From the NCBI GenBank assembly GCA_905220665.1, contig CAJNAR010000152.1, positions 372,001 to 436,000 on the forward strand: DNA of 64,000 bases, read 5' to 3'. The notes beneath the pieces were generated by a model. The model had not been told where the DNA came from, searched no databases, and saw only the letters and a list, made by a program, of their open reading frames with translations. Numbering within the stretch: the stretch's first letter is position 1; each line of letters begins with the position of its first letter. Origin of the DNA: Albugo candida (Eukaryota; Oomycota; Peronosporomycetes; Albuginales; Albuginaceae). The translations under genes were made by a program, and so were the position numbers. Shown here one piece after another: positions 45,647-57,468 of the stretch.

Positions 45647-47227
45647 CTATTCTGGAGGGACCCATGAAGTGAGTCCAGGGCGAATCATCAATGGACCTTT
45701 GATGGGCAATGAAAGGGACAATTCGTAAGTGATCGCAAAAGGATCCTGTAGCGTTGGGAGGTCGAAGCGACTAATCAGACTTGCGATTGTCATCTTCATC
45801 TCCATCATTGCAAATTTCGCACCAAGACAATATCGAGGTCCAGCATGAAATACTGTGAATTTGAAAGGTGACACTTGTATCAATTTTCCTGTGTCAAAAT
45901 CAATCCATCTCTCCGGTTTATATTCTGCAGCATCATCTCCCCAAATAGACTTCATCCGGCCGATTGCGTAAGAAGATATGACCGCACGAGTTCCCTCAGG
46001 CACGAATGTGCCGTCACTCAAAATAGTGTCTTTGTTAGCGACACGACCATTAACTGGTGCGGCAGGATTCAATCGAAGACTTTCTTTGATGGCTGCTTCT
46101 AGATAAATCAGCTCCCCAAGTTCCTTTCGAGTAGGTGTTTTCACGGTCCCATAGATAAGTGCGGGCAATTTTTCATGCAATTCATTTCGAATTTTTTCCA
46201 GAACCCGAGGATTTCGATTCAGCATTACCATGATCCAACATAGACTATGAGATGTTGTTCCTTTACCGGCCGCAATGTATGTAAGTGTCATGTCTCTGAT
46301 AAACTTTGGCGTAATTTCAATCTCAGAGTCAGCCGCACTGTCGAGAAAAAGTTCAATCAAATCTTTTCTTCCGCTGTCTGATTCGAGTGTTGTATCAGCG
46401 TCTTTTGTTGTCTTCTTTGTTATCGACTGGTTGATGATATCAAATATGAAATCGTTGATGATTTTTATGTCCTGACGAAATTCTTTCTCATTTCCATAAT
46501 CCAAAAACTTTTTGAGTTTCCACCACCACACAGGTTCCGATGTCCGAAGTTGTAAGACCTTTGGGGCTCTCGTAATCGCGTGCATAAAAGTCTTGTACTG
46601 TGCACTTCCTTTCAAACCATCCAAATCAACTCCAAATCCGATTTTGGTGAATACATCCAAAGTGAGGTACTCCATAAGACTTTTGAAGTCAATCACTTGT
46701 TGCATCTCACACGCTTTGCTAACATATTCAATCAAAGTCTCAACGTGTTTGATGATTTCGTATTCCACTGTAGTGCGCAACATTTTACTTGAAAATAAAC
46801 GACCCGAGATTTTGCGCTGATGTAGCCATTTCTCTCCATCAACGGCAATAATGCCTTCACCAAACATGTCTTGAGCGATTTCAGTTGAGATTTTACCTTT
46901 CACAAAAGTCTCAAATTGCGTTTGCAATACATCTTCAATCGTTGACGTGGTTGTCAAAACGATAGAAAGAGGACGACCAAGACTTGTCAAAAGCCAAGGC
47001 TTCCCTGCATGTCTGACGCATTCATCAGTGAACCAATCATGCAGACGATGACGCTGTTTCTTTCCTAAATCCAGTGTGTTTCCTAGAAATGGTAACGTGG
47101 AACTCGGTCGTGGCAAGCGGAACAATGAGTTAGTTGCCTTGTGATGCTCATAGTACCAGAAAATGAAGATCGGAATGCTGAGTAGAAATACGTAGGATTG
47201 CACGAGGGACTGGAGGAGAGTCCACAT
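45647..47227 (-). CDS. Cytochrome P450, fatty-acid hydroxylase-like (CYP86/94 clan)
   Basis: Single exon, 526 aa. An N-terminal membrane anchor (YVFLLSIPIFIFWYY) is followed by a Pro-rich hinge (RLPRPSSTLPFLGNTLDLGK). Diagnostic motifs are the I-helix AAGKGTTSHSL, the ExxR motif in KESLRLNPAAPVNG, the PERW segment, and the haem loop FHAGPRYCLGAKFA with its Cys ligand. The closest overall pattern is the CYP4/86/94 clan, which omega-hydroxylates fatty acids at the ER. In the I-helix the usual acidic residue before Thr is Gly, which may change proton delivery. The substrate cannot be told from sequence. Confidence 0.92.
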   Translation of the reverse strand: MWTLLQSLVQSYVFLLSIPIFIFWYYEHHKATNSLFRLPRPSSTLPFLGNTLDLGKKQRHRLHDWFTDECVRHAGKPWLLTSLGRPLSIVLTTTSTIEDVLQTQFETFVKGKISTEIAQDMFGEGIIAVDGEKWLHQRKISGRLFSSKMLRTTVEYEIIKHVETLIEYVSKACEMQQVIDFKSLMEYLTLDVFTKIGFGVDLDGLKGSAQYKTFMHAITRAPKVLQLRTSEPVWWWKLKKFLDYGNEKEFRQDIKIINDFIFDIINQSITKKTTKDADTTLESDSGRKDLIELFLDSAADSEIEITPKFIRDMTLTYIAAGKGTTSHSLCWIMVMLNRNPRVLEKIRNELHEKLPALIYGTVKTPTRKELGELIYLEAAIKESLRLNPAAPVNGRVANKDTILSDGTFVPEGTRAVISSYAIGRMKSIWGDDAAEYKPERWIDFDTGKLIQVSPFKFTVFHAGPRYCLGAKFAMMEMKMTIASLISRFDLPTLQDPFAITYELSLSLPIKGPLMIRPGLTSWVPPE

Positions 47228-47595
47228 TTTCAGAGATAATTGAAAATGCCAATGGTCACTCGTTAGCCTCTTACTGCCTTGACAGTAAGATGTTAGAAAA
47301 GGTTTCTAAAATCGGGGACGAGCCAGTGTTTTAATTCTCCATACTTCTCAGCATGCGACTTTCCTAATGAAATTACAGTTGCCGAAAGCATAAAGTATCA
47401 ATGAGTGGCCTTTATGCGATTCATCAGCTGGGCAAGAAGGGCTACGTCGCACGTTTTGGTTGAGGTGAAAAGTTATGTAGCTTTTCTGTGGATGAAAACA
47501 AAACACCTAACATTGGCAACGTGTACACATTCAGCACTATGATTGAGCTCTACGTTCCAAAATTACAGGTAAAAAAAGAAAGGTAGCTTTCTATC
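47228..47595. other. Intergenic, no gene recognised
   Basis: These 368 bp lie between the P450 start and the TRP-like gene's stop, both on the minus strand. They should hold the P450 promoter and the 3' UTR of the next gene. Nothing else is visible. Confidence 0.5.
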
Positions 47596-50217
47596 CTATA
47601 ATTCAACAACGTCCTTTCCATTGTTCATTCGCGATCCAGGTCCTGCATGATAGCCGTTCATTGGTTGAGAATACGGTCGGGCAATACGGTCGTCTGAATC
47701 ATACGCGTAAGCGTAGTCACACGAATCCGTTGGTTGTTCGTAGTTACCTGGTTGCTGCCGTCCATTTCGATCGTCGTGATGAGGAGAACGATCTTTTCTG
47801 AAGTATTCATCTAAATTTGGCTGATCCTCTTCATCGTATTTTCCGGCTTTTTGTAGCTTGTATTTCCGATAAAATGCATACACTCCACGAAGCATCAGTA
47901 TGAAAATCATAAACGCATTCAGTCCAACGATAGTCAGAGAAACTCCATGCTGGAGATCGGTCGGGAACCCGTCAGCGCTGGCCGCACTGATCAGAAAAAA
48001 AGTGAGGATGAGCACGGCCATTTTCATCAATGTTACAAAACTGGTCGTTGTTTGAGCAAATCGAGAATTGTAAGGGGAACGGATCTCCAAATATAAGAAA
48101 AATAGGACATTGGAAACCAAAAGAATTGCAAGTTGCGCCGTAGTACTGATTCCAACGTATCCAGTCACACACCCGGAAATTAATGCCAGCATCATTTTTG
48201 GAGCAAAAAAGAATCGATGTCGGTATTTGTACTCGTCGTATAGTGGCCCATAGCGCAAACATACTTTTTTATCCAAATGTCCTGGTGTGCCAACGTCTTT
48301 GATTTCTTCCTCGTGACGTTTGATGACGAAGTAACCGTAGACGATAATACCAAACGCAAGGAAGATAATGGATAAGACTGCAGCGTATAGTTTGATGTCG
48401 TGGAGCGCATTTGTATCGAAGGACCGATATATCTGATAAGTTGCTGCAACACCGATCGAGTATTGACTCACGATTAGGATCAGGATTACAAAACCAATCG
48501 TTCTGTCATAGAATTTGGCAACAAAGTCTCTGCGAGACATGAACAAACCAGACAGAGCATACGCAATCAAGAACAGACCCAGTACACAACCAAGAACCGT
48601 AGCGACACCGGCTAACGCGCTTACAAACAGCATATCTTCGTCGATTCCTACGTTTCGACAATATGTTGATATCCCAGATTCGGAAGACGTCATATCAAAA
48701 TCTGATAGCCGACGAGTGCCGAAATTGTTCATATCAGTATCTTCGAATTTGTAAAAGAGAAACATGGAAGCAGCCAATTGCTTTCCTGCCGAGCTTATGA
48801 TATAGGAACCTCCCTCGAGCTTCAGCATGCTCACGAAAACCATGAATTGACATACGTCGATAGATGCGACAGCAGTGTTGCCTGAAGATGCAGCGGCCAT
48901 TGCTGAGGTACTGACTCCACCAACTCCAGCTGCTCCACCACCTACCGCCGCCGCCACGCTGATCACACCAGTTAAAGCTATGGTAGTACTCGCAAATGCT
49001 TTTGTAACCGGTGTGATAACAGCAGCAGTTTTCGTAGTCTCATCATTTTTGATCACTCCCTGTGTAATTCCAAATGATCGATCTTTTTTCTTCTGTTCAT
49101 CTGTCAACTCTCCACTGAATGTGGAACAAGAGCAAGCTGCGAAGGAAGCACACTCTTTTGTGGAAACAAAACTCTGGTCTGCTGCGATCGCAGAAAATCC
49201 CGTCACTCGTTTCGTAAAGTCTTTGACCATGCTCGGGTTCATAAACGATATCAGACTGAGATTTTTGTAGATTAATGATTGGAATCCATTCGTGGCTGTA
49301 TAAGACCATTTATCATTGAGACAAGCTGGAAATCGGCATAAAGACACGCAAGCGTCTCCGGGTATGCCGTAAAACTGCCCTCCATATACTGAGCACTTGC
49401 TCGACGTGACAGCAGCAGAAACGTCCAAATCAGCACCACCACAAGTGAGTTTCTTTTTGAGCCATTGACCGTAAAACTTTTCATCGCACACAATTGTGTT
49501 AGAATCGTCTTTATCTACGTCTTGAATAACAGGTGCTGGTACCAATGGTACTTTTGTGGTATCTAACTTGCTTGTATCGTCCGAGGTGTTTAAGGGGACA
49601 TTGACATCATCCTCCTTCACGGTAGTCAAAGAATTTAGCGAGTCTGGACTGTTCGTACTAGTATTCAATTCGAGTAGTGATCGTGTGTTATTATTGAGCG
49701 AATCCACAGTCGATGCTTCAATGGGCGGACTTAGTGGAGGTACTGCTGGCTCTGGAGCTTGAGAACTCGCAGTTTCTGGCGGTGTCGTGGTTTCTTCCGT
49801 TTTCTTTTTAGTGTCTTCGTGCTGACGAGGAGAAGTCTCTTTTTTTGTGGGGTTTTCTATTGATGTAGGCGTGTGTGTTGTCGAAGGTGTGGTTGGTATG
49901 AGCGACACGTCTAAATCGGTTGGTGTTCTAGCTTTTGTGGCTTTTGATGAGGCTGACGTGTTGCTTGCATTGACAATCAAAGAGTTTTCCTCGATCTTCG
50001 TTTGACCAGGTTGGTTTGGGCTTTTCGTTTTATGTAACTCGGTCGTGTTCAATGTAGAATCACCTGGAGCGTGCTCCTTTGCTTCAGTGAGCGTAGTTGC
50101 CACAGAAGACAGCATATCCAGTCTGCATTTTGCTTGTGCGTCACTGTATTGTGCAGGATAATACACTAGTATCAAAAGTAACGCGGGAGCTGACGGACAC
50201 CAAGAACGCACGCGCAT
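47596..50217 (-). CDS. TRP-like multi-pass membrane protein with a Ser/Thr-rich ectodomain
   Basis: Single exon, 873 aa. A signal peptide (ALLLILVYYPAQYSDAQA) is followed by about 220 residues rich in Thr, Ser, Pro and Asn that should be heavily glycosylated. A Cys-rich extracellular domain comes next (about residues 240-370, VCDEKFYGQWLKKKLTCGG, ACVSLCRFPACLND), then a first hydrophobic Ala/Gly segment and eight or nine membrane helices. The signature LRYGPLYDEYKYRHRFFFAP matches the fungal and oomycete TRP-like/flavin-carrier family (Pkd2/Spray/FLC group), implicated in calcium or FAD movement and cell-wall integrity. The cytosolic tail is hydrophilic. A surface role at the cell wall is plausible; ion specificity is unknown. 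Confidence 0.8.
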   Translation of the reverse strand: MRVRSWCPSAPALLLILVYYPAQYSDAQAKCRLDMLSSVATTLTEAKEHAPGDSTLNTTELHKTKSPNQPGQTKIEENSLIVNASNTSASSKATKARTPTDLDVSLIPTTPSTTHTPTSIENPTKKETSPRQHEDTKKKTEETTTPPETASSQAPEPAVPPLSPPIEASTVDSLNNNTRSLLELNTSTNSPDSLNSLTTVKEDDVNVPLNTSDDTSKLDTTKVPLVPAPVIQDVDKDDSNTIVCDEKFYGQWLKKKLTCGGADLDVSAAVTSSKCSVYGGQFYGIPGDACVSLCRFPACLNDKWSYTATNGFQSLIYKNLSLISFMNPSMVKDFTKRVTGFSAIAADQSFVSTKECASFAACSCSTFSGELTDEQKKKDRSFGITQGVIKNDETTKTAAVITPVTKAFASTTIALTGVISVAAAVGGGAAGVGGVSTSAMAAASSGNTAVASIDVCQFMVFVSMLKLEGGSYIISSAGKQLAASMFLFYKFEDTDMNNFGTRRLSDFDMTSSESGISTYCRNVGIDEDMLFVSALAGVATVLGCVLGLFLIAYALSGLFMSRRDFVAKFYDRTIGFVILILIVSQYSIGVAATYQIYRSFDTNALHDIKLYAAVLSIIFLAFGIIVYGYFVIKRHEEEIKDVGTPGHLDKKVCLRYGPLYDEYKYRHRFFFAPKMMLALISGCVTGYVGISTTAQLAILLVSNVLFFLYLEIRSPYNSRFAQTTTSFVTLMKMAVLILTFFLISAASADGFPTDLQHGVSLTIVGLNAFMIFILMLRGVYAFYRKYKLQKAGKYDEEDQPNLDEYFRKDRSPHHDDRNGRQQPGNYEQPTDSCDYAYAYDSDDRIARPYSQPMNGYHAGPGSRMNNGKDVVEL

Positions 50218-50731
50218 CGAAGTTTATAGGTTGGACAAAGGTTTAGAATTGGTCGTCTTTCTAGACAATTGAAGCCAAAGGTTTTTGGTTTTTGATGCTG
50301 GCTTCTTAGTAGAAGCAGGTGTCCTAGCCCTACTGGCGTTTCAACCCAGTTCGTCTCTCGACCGAACCTATGACCTCAGTTCCTGTAGTCCACAACATTA
50401 GGTGTAACGAAACAGAATCAGATCACATAGAGCATAGTATTTAAAGAAATCTCACGCCAGAGACGACGTAGTTTCAGCCGTACTCGCTTTCTTACTATCA
50501 TGCGATTACAATGACTACGTATTACTCGCAGTTTTTATTTTCACGATCTGAGTACACCATGCTTACGGCGCAAGCAATGTAATCACTCATTACAAAGAAG
50601 TCTGGGTGGTATAACGTATCATACGTAGCTGGTGGACCTGACAGAAGTAGGACACACCTTCCTTGTTTCGACGAAAAACGGCAAAAGATGCGAGTGCGCA
50701 GAAATGGCCTGCGAGTTGCCATACTCGGTTC
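50218..50731. other. Intergenic, possible short reading frame
   Basis: Most of this 514-bp interval shows nothing. On the minus strand 50522-50722 is a 66-codon frame beginning MATRRPFLRTRIF that starts 10 bp after the IFT144 stop codon. I cannot assign it, and its position makes it more likely to be 3' UTR than a gene. Confidence 0.35.
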
Positions 50732-53700
50732 TCATCTTGATCCTGATGCCTTTGTCGCAGTTAAGTCCACTACTTCCGCAACGACTTCATCTTCAGACAC
50801 ACGTCGTATACTTTCAACTTCCAGTGAAGTCTCACACATTGGACAAGTTTGCTCATTTTGCAAATGAGCCTCAAACTGAGTGAATAAAGCTGGCATCGCG
50901 CAGTGTGGGCATATTGACCAATCTTGCTTGACCATGTGATAACCCTACAAAATTGTGTTGGCATAAAAAGCCGCAGAAAGTAATGTTTTTCGAGTGTTAC
51001 GTACTGATGCGATGCAGTACGGAATGTGATTTTTACATTTGCCACAATCTAGCTTGTCCTGTAACACCTCATTCTGGCAGTAAGGACATGGGGTAGTTGG
51101 ATCTGGAGGCTGTTCCTTGCTGGGTCGTCTCACAATTGCTTCAATCTTGCGTCGTATTTCTTTATCAATGCTGTTTCGATATTCAGGGCGCATGAGAATC
51201 ATTGCGTGTTCATACGAATATGCTCGAAGTCCAGCACGCTGACATTCGATAACAGCTGATATCAATATATTTGACGTGTGTGTAGGAAATTTGGAAAGAT
51301 GTTTAGCAACACGTAAAAGCATTCGAGCGGCTGCAACGTGATCGTTCCTTTTAACAAGTTTTTTCACCAGCACATAACTGTGCAAAAGCATCAGTCCGTG
51401 GGATAATTCTTGGTTAACATGAATTTTATAGTGCGTTAGCTGTCGATACGTTTCCAATAAAACATCATGTGCCACTTTATAATTACCCAAATCTTGTTCC
51501 TGACGCGAAATGATGAGCGCTGTTTTCGCAGCTTGCGTGTAATTACCCAGCGCCATGTACAATCGGAAAATATGATGCGGGTCTTTAGGAATTCCGTCTG
51601 ATTCACCCATCAAATAGTCGATCAACGTGTGTGTCAGCATATCGTTTCGCGCCTTCCCAACCACATCGATCGCTTTTGGAACGAATACGTCTCCGCATTG
51701 CAGGTACAAGCGAACGGCTTTGTGGTAATTCCCACAAATTTGATAAAAATTCGCAGCAACAGCTGGATTTTTTTGAGCACTTGTCTCATAATACGATGCG
51801 ACTTTCCCGGCTCGTTCTGTCGATATTTTGTCGCCCAAAAGGTGTGTGAAAGTCGCAACTTCGTGGTGGGTCATTGCGAGTTGAAAAGCGTCTTCCTCTT
51901 TATTCGCTAATAGTAAAAACTCGATTGCGATTGGAAAATATCCTGATTTTGTGCAATACTTTGCAGCGGATAGTGCTCCTTCAGACGATTTGGTAGCACG
52001 AACTATTTCAAAAGCCTTCTCGATGTTACTAAGATGCTCTAATTGGATACGGACGACATTATCCATATCGTTGGCAGCTTCATAAGCCTCTGAAGCTGCT
52101 TGAAAGTCTCCGGCTGCCTCTTTTGCTCGACCATATTGACCATGAAGCTTTGGTGTTTGGACCTTTTCCATCAGTGGAGCCGCTTTGATTAGATTCTTCA
52201 TCTGGATATAGAGTTGTACAGCTTTCTCGGGCTGGTCTCCACGTTCAAATAACTGAGCAGCTTCGGTGTATTGCTTCAGGCTTTCCAAAATCGAGGCACA
52301 ATCGCGACACGTTATTGGATCATCGACCTCTGATAAAATACGAAATCCTCGACGTACGTCTCCGAGATGGAATGTACACCGAGCAACACCAGCAATCGAT
52401 TTTCGACGGACATTTTCACTACAGACGACCAAAGCTCCACTCGCATCGGTGGCGTTTGTAACGTGTTCATACATTTTAAGAGCGCCTTCATATTCACCTC
52501 GGAACTCGAGTTGATTCGCATACGAGAGACTCAAGCCTGGTACCATGTCGACCGCAAGGGAGTCAGCCAATTTTAATGCCTGATCCCATTGAAGCAAATG
52601 TTTCTGCATTTGTAATGCAGCCATCGGATCGGTGGAATTCAAAAAATGACGTTTTGCCTCCATGTAAGCCCCCAATAAAAGCGACAAGTGTCCAGCAAGG
52701 AGATTTTTTTCTTCGATGTCTTCGATTCGAGAAAGATTCATTACCATTGCGGCGTCTCCGAGCTTTCTGTATACTCGTTTCGCAATCGAAACGTTCAGTG
52801 TATGCATAGCTCTACCCGCCAATGCGAGCCAGAAATCACGCTGATCAATACGCACTGCACACTGCCAAGCTGCCTCCAGACGCAATAAGCTTAGATTCTG
52901 GCAAAACAATTCTTTTTCATTCTCCACACTTTGGCTACTTCGTTGTGGCTTCTGAAACTGGTCGTGTGAGCATGATACAATCGTCTCGAGTTTACCGGAA
53001 GTATGTTGACATGTAACAACTCCATCGTATATCAAGATGGGTGCATGATCATGAGATACCTTGGTTTCTTGTGGAGCAATCACGACTTCCCCGTCATCAT
53101 GAACCTCCAAATACCCCAATTCGGTCACTTCAGCGCCATTCACACTCGCATCGGTATAATGAAACAATGAAAAACTGTTGCTTTGCGTGGCGATAAACAC
53201 ACTCGGATCGCTCATATCCCAGAGAAGTTGCTGCACATTGTTTGCAATAGTTGGAAGATACAAAACCTCTCTTGTTGTCGCATTCAAAAGATAACAGCGA
53301 CGTCGCGTGTCGATAAACGCCACTCGTGTTCCAGATCGATTGGGTGCCATCAGACTTATGCCAACTCCATCATCGTGGTAGTACGAAGACCCCAAGAGAG
53401 CACTCCATTCTTGCAGATAAAAATAATGAATCTTTCCAGTTCCGTTGGAAGTCGCATAAATTAAAAAGTCTTTCGTCAAGGCGATGGATGTTATGTGAAT
53501 AGTTTTGTCCTCGCTGTTCCCTGGGAATAGTTGGCTTTCCCGACCATTATCTCGTGGTCGATTACTTGCACTACTGGGCTCAATTCGATGCAAATGAGCG
53601 ATTCCGTCATACAACACACACGCATATTCTCGACTCAGCTTGGTTTGCACGACACGTCCAAGATATTTTTTTTCGTCCACCAAATCATTAGAGAGGCCGT

Positions 53701-55153
53701 CACAGCGGTAGTAATACACTTGAGTATTGATTCCTACGGCGATGTGTCTTGGGCCCAGCGCGACAAAGGAAGGTTCGATGGAGACAGCAATCTGCATCAT
53801 CGAATCTCGACCGGTGACGTCCACCACGCTGATCTCTCGTAACGAGCTCATGAATGCGATATATTTGCTATAAAAATCAAAGATTTTTGGCATTTTTGCA
53901 AGAAAATTCTGAACGATTCCTCCGTGTGTTGCAACGGTTAAAATCTGTCCATCGGACGTAAAGCTCATAGCATTGGCTTCATTCTCATCCGCTTCGACCA
54001 GCTTGATTGTGTCGGTCATAATCTCAGTGTTTGTGGCCATATCGACGACCTTGAGCCCACTATCTCCACTCAGCGCTGTACGATTCAAAACTGGAGAATA
54101 GGAAGCTGCATAAATACGGTCTGAGAAAAATCGACCCGAGAAAACTTCTTCTCCAATCTCCTACAATAAACGACATGTGGGTGAGGCGAAAAGGTACCGA
54201 GCGTCGTGGTTACGTCAAGCTTGGTGGAAATCTCAATCAGGTATCCTAACGAAAAGACAATGATGAGCAGTCCATCGCCAAACCATTCAAAGTAGAGAAC
54301 GCTTCCATAATACTGGAATCAACCACAATCAAAATGGAGCATGTATGTGAGCTCAATGATAGATGCATTGTACCGTTTGGAATGTAAGCTCGACAGGATT
54401 ATTTGGGTCCTGTAAGTAGAGAATCAGAATGGACTTGCCAGTGTTGATAGCGACCAAAGTTTCTTCTGTGGCTTCGCCCCGACCACGGCCAAATTTGATT
54501 TGTAGTGCCTTTACACAAGGAGTAAGTCTCCATATGCAATACTGAGCAGGAACCTTACGCTTTGGCTCAAATCTCGCTGATCGATGGTGTCTCCTTTGAC
54601 ATTACTCAACGTCATCATTCGATCATCAGAGCCCAATACGAGTTGGTCTTGAGAATTCCAGGCCCCACATGTTATACGACGTGAATGTTTGCCTACAACA
54701 GGGAGAATCCTACTGCTCGCCTTATCGTAAATAGCCAGATTCCCTTTTTGAGTTCCGATAGCAAGTAGATTTCCTGAGCAATTCCAGCACAAATAACTTG
54801 CTGGGTCTTTGAGTGAAGTATCAAGATGCTGAATCGTTCGAGTGGATAGCTTCCATAGCGCCACCACTGCTTTGTCCTGCTGAGCTATCGCTAATGTGCC
54901 ACCATCCGCATCCCATCGTAATGCAATCACTTGCGCCCGTGTGTCCAAAGCAACTTCGTCATAGTGTTCCCCTTGACGGTCGAAAATATAAACGAGTCCT
55001 ATCGTGACAGGCGATCAGTCGACAATGTAAGTAAATAGTTGCAAGCACACCATTTTTTCCTGATGTCGCTAGAAACGAGCCGTTTGGCTGCCATTCAAAG
55101 AGGACAGATCCTGATCCATGATTCTTGGATGAAACTTTGAACAGTCTTTGCAT
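50732..55153 (-). CDS. IFT144: Intraflagellar transport protein IFT144 (WDR19)
   Basis: Six exons, complement(join(50732..50944, 51005..54160, 54214..54312, 54374..54508, 54559..54998, 55051..55153)), 1381 aa, introns of 50-61 nt. IFT144 is a subunit of the IFT-A complex that drives retrograde transport in cilia. The N-terminal half has WD40 repeats. Conserved landmarks are VLFEWQPNGSFLATSG, VVGKHSRRITCGAWN, LVLGSDDRMMTLSN and YYGSVLYFEWFGDGLLI. The C-terminal half has TPR-like solenoid repeats (YEAANDMDNVVRIQLEHLSN). It closes with two zinc-ribbon-like pairs, CPYCQNEV with CGKC and CPHC with CPMC, as in animal WDR19. Length is close to the animal protein. Its presence implies a flagellate stage. 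Confidence 0.95.
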
Positions 55154-55441
55154 CGAAAATACCTTCCAGAAGTCTCAGCACTACAGAAAGCCTCGGATAT
55201 TTATGTCGTATAAGGTCGAAGTGCCTCATCACCGAAAACGGAAGATTGCGACATCGGACAAAATTTGAAGCTGTTATATATTCAATTGGTTGTATTAGGT
55301 CAAGCGAGATAACAACACATGTATAGTTTCTGGATTGCATTTATTCGATGAGATTGCATACAGAAGGGCACTCGTATGACTTCTGCGAAGCCCTCTTCTT
55401 TCTATTAAAGGCACATAAAATGAGCAAGACTCATCAAGAAT

Positions 55442-56744
55442 TCACTTCACCCTTACATTTGGAGAAATAAAGCTTTTATAAAATGAATGAATGGCGACAT
55501 CTGGAACGTTTTTGACTGGAGCAAGTATTTGTGACATTGTGTCTGATCCTGGTAAAGCAAGCTGGCGATATTTGTTTAAATGGAGCGCAATCTCCTTACT
55601 GACATCGATTTGAATACACCGAACGGAGACATTCTGGAAATAAAGGCTCAGCATGTCGCTGAGATCTGACGAGAACACATTATACCTGTTCTTGGCCAAT
55701 TCCTATCCATATTTTGCGTGAGGCTGGATCACGATTAGTGGCATCAATGATCACACTTTTGCCTCTCTTTAATGCATCCAAGCACCTCTTTTTACAATTG
55801 ACAATCGTTTTCTCAATATCTTGATTGACAATTTCATGGTCTGGGAAATGATTATGCGCGAGAAACGATTTTCCAGATGCTGGTGATCCCACCAAAACCA
55901 CAATTTCCTGCGAGGACGTTTTTCTAGAGATGTCGAAGCATACGTTAGGATCCTGATCCAGTAAGCTTTTAGGATCAAATCCAATATTCCACTCCATCGG
56001 TTGTGTATGAATCCTCGCCTTCATTTTCAGAAAAAGAGCCTCAGGCGTTTGAAAGGATATCCCGCAATTAATTGCAAATTTATAATCGGTGGCGGCGAAA
56101 TCTTTCTTACGGTTTCCAAATACAGGACGTCCCGCTGCGTCCCCACAATAAAACGACGATGTCTTGTCGATCTGATCTTCGCCGACACCAAACTCATCTA
56201 CAATCACTTGCCATGCTCCTGGTCGTGGTTTACGCATACGATCATCACGAATGGCTAGTAAGATCAGAATCGGAGTATCGAGAGCACGACATATTGCTTC
56301 GATTTTTTGCTAAAAGATAATCAATGTTTGGTTGATTTGTTCCAGAAAGTGTTCACTTACTTTGATATCCTTTTCACTGCTTTTGCCCTGTGAGATACCG
56401 AGTTGATTGGAAACGATTACCAGAGTGTACTTATCACGAACAAGCTGCTTCATTGTCTCTTCTACTAGAGTTGGATGGAAGAATTTCCAGTCTTTGGAAT
56501 GTTGTGGAAATTTCTTTCCGCTTTTGGTGACAATAAGTGTGTGATCCAAATCGAACGCTGCCACTTTATGCTTTTCCATTGAGTTGGATAATGTATTGAG
56601 AATAAGAACGGATCTTGCATTGCCTTCCATCCGATCATTCCATCGTTGTTGCTCAAGTTTGAATCGTTTGTCTGTTTTCGACTCCTTTTGTCGACTGTGT
56701 TGATCCACAATCTGAATACCATTTCGAGTTACGAATGCATCCAT
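55442..56744 (-). CDS. PNKP: Polynucleotide kinase 3'-phosphatase (PNKP)
   Basis: Three exons, complement(join(55442..55633, 55686..56309, 56361..56744)), 399 aa, introns of 51 and 52 nt. The enzyme repairs DNA strand-break ends by removing 3'-phosphates and adding 5'-phosphates. The N-terminal part is a HAD phosphatase: AAFDLDHTLIVTKSGKKFP (motif I, with His where DxDGT usually has Gly), TLVIVSNQLGISQGK (motif II) and RKPRPGAWQVI (motif III). The C-terminal part is a P-loop kinase: VVLVGSPASGKSFLAHNHFP, then KSVIIDATNRDPASRK and a lid helix. No FHA domain precedes the phosphatase, unlike animal PNKP but as in some plant and protist forms. It shares a 118-bp divergent promoter with mitochondrial bL12. 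Confidence 0.92.
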
Positions 56745-56862
56745 GACGCTGGATTATCATGCCAATCAAAAGGCTGGATTAGACTGGTATCAGCGCAGAC
56801 GACGAACGGATTGGCTAATTAGTGATCTAATCCAATCGCACCATTCAAATTCTCAAGTGAAA
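56745..56862. promoter_or_regulatory. Compact bidirectional promoter, PNKP / bL12m
   Basis: Only 118 bp separate the start codons of PNKP (minus) and mitochondrial bL12 (plus). Both promoters and 5' UTRs must fit here or overlap the genes. No named element was recognised. Confidence 0.6.
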
Positions 56863-57468
56863 ATGCTCGCTAGACTTGGTCGACGAATTTCGGCGCAGGT
56901 GTTACGTCAATCATGTCATTCTGAAGTATTGCAAGCAAATAGCAGGATTATCAGTCGTAGCATGTTCATCGAGATAAAAGAACATGATAAAATCATGAAA
57001 GAAGAAGTGAAGGATATGAATTTACGACCACGTGTTCTGACAGCCTTCGACATGATCTTACAAATGAATCAGCTTGAAATAGCGGAATTGTCATGGGCAA
57101 TTCAGGTAAGAATATACAGAAAATGAAAATGGTTATACGTGACGTCTGTGATCATGCAGGACCGACTTGGAATATCTGATGACGCATTTGTTATGGGGAA
57201 CGGTGATTCAGAAATGCAGTCAGATGCGCCAACAGAAGAAGAAGAGGAAGAAAAAACGTCCTTCGATGTGAAATTGGCGAGTTTTGATCCAAAAAGCAAG
57301 ATCAAAGTCATCAAAGAAATTAGAACACTCACAGGTCTAGGATTGAAAGAGGCTAAAGAGCTTGTAGAAGGTGCGCCCAGCGTAGTTAAAAAGAATGTCA
57401 CAAAGGAAGAAGCCGAATCCATCCTTTCAAAACTCAAAGAGTGCGGAGCTGTTGCGGCAATGGAATAG
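56863..57468 (+). CDS. Mitochondrial ribosomal protein bL12m (L7/L12 family)
   Basis: Two exons, join(56863..57105, 57160..57468), 183 aa, with a 54-nt intron. The start chosen ([17 protein letters not shown]) gives a basic amphipathic mitochondrial presequence; an upstream in-frame extension overlaps the PNKP start and is unlikely. The middle has a dimerisation-helix region and an acidic hinge ([10 protein letters not shown]). The C-terminal domain is classical: [20 protein letters not shown], then [14 protein letters not shown] and [14 protein letters not shown]. bL12 forms the ribosomal stalk that recruits translation factors. Confidence 0.93.

Noticed and set aside
50522..50722. 66-codon frame just after the IFT144 stop
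   Set aside because: It begins 10 bp after the stop codon on the same strand and has no recognisable domain, so it is more likely 3' UTR.
54961..55340. Overlapping short minus-strand frames upstream of the IFT144 start
   Set aside because: They read through the first intron or the promoter; the ATG at 55153 gives the conserved N-terminus.
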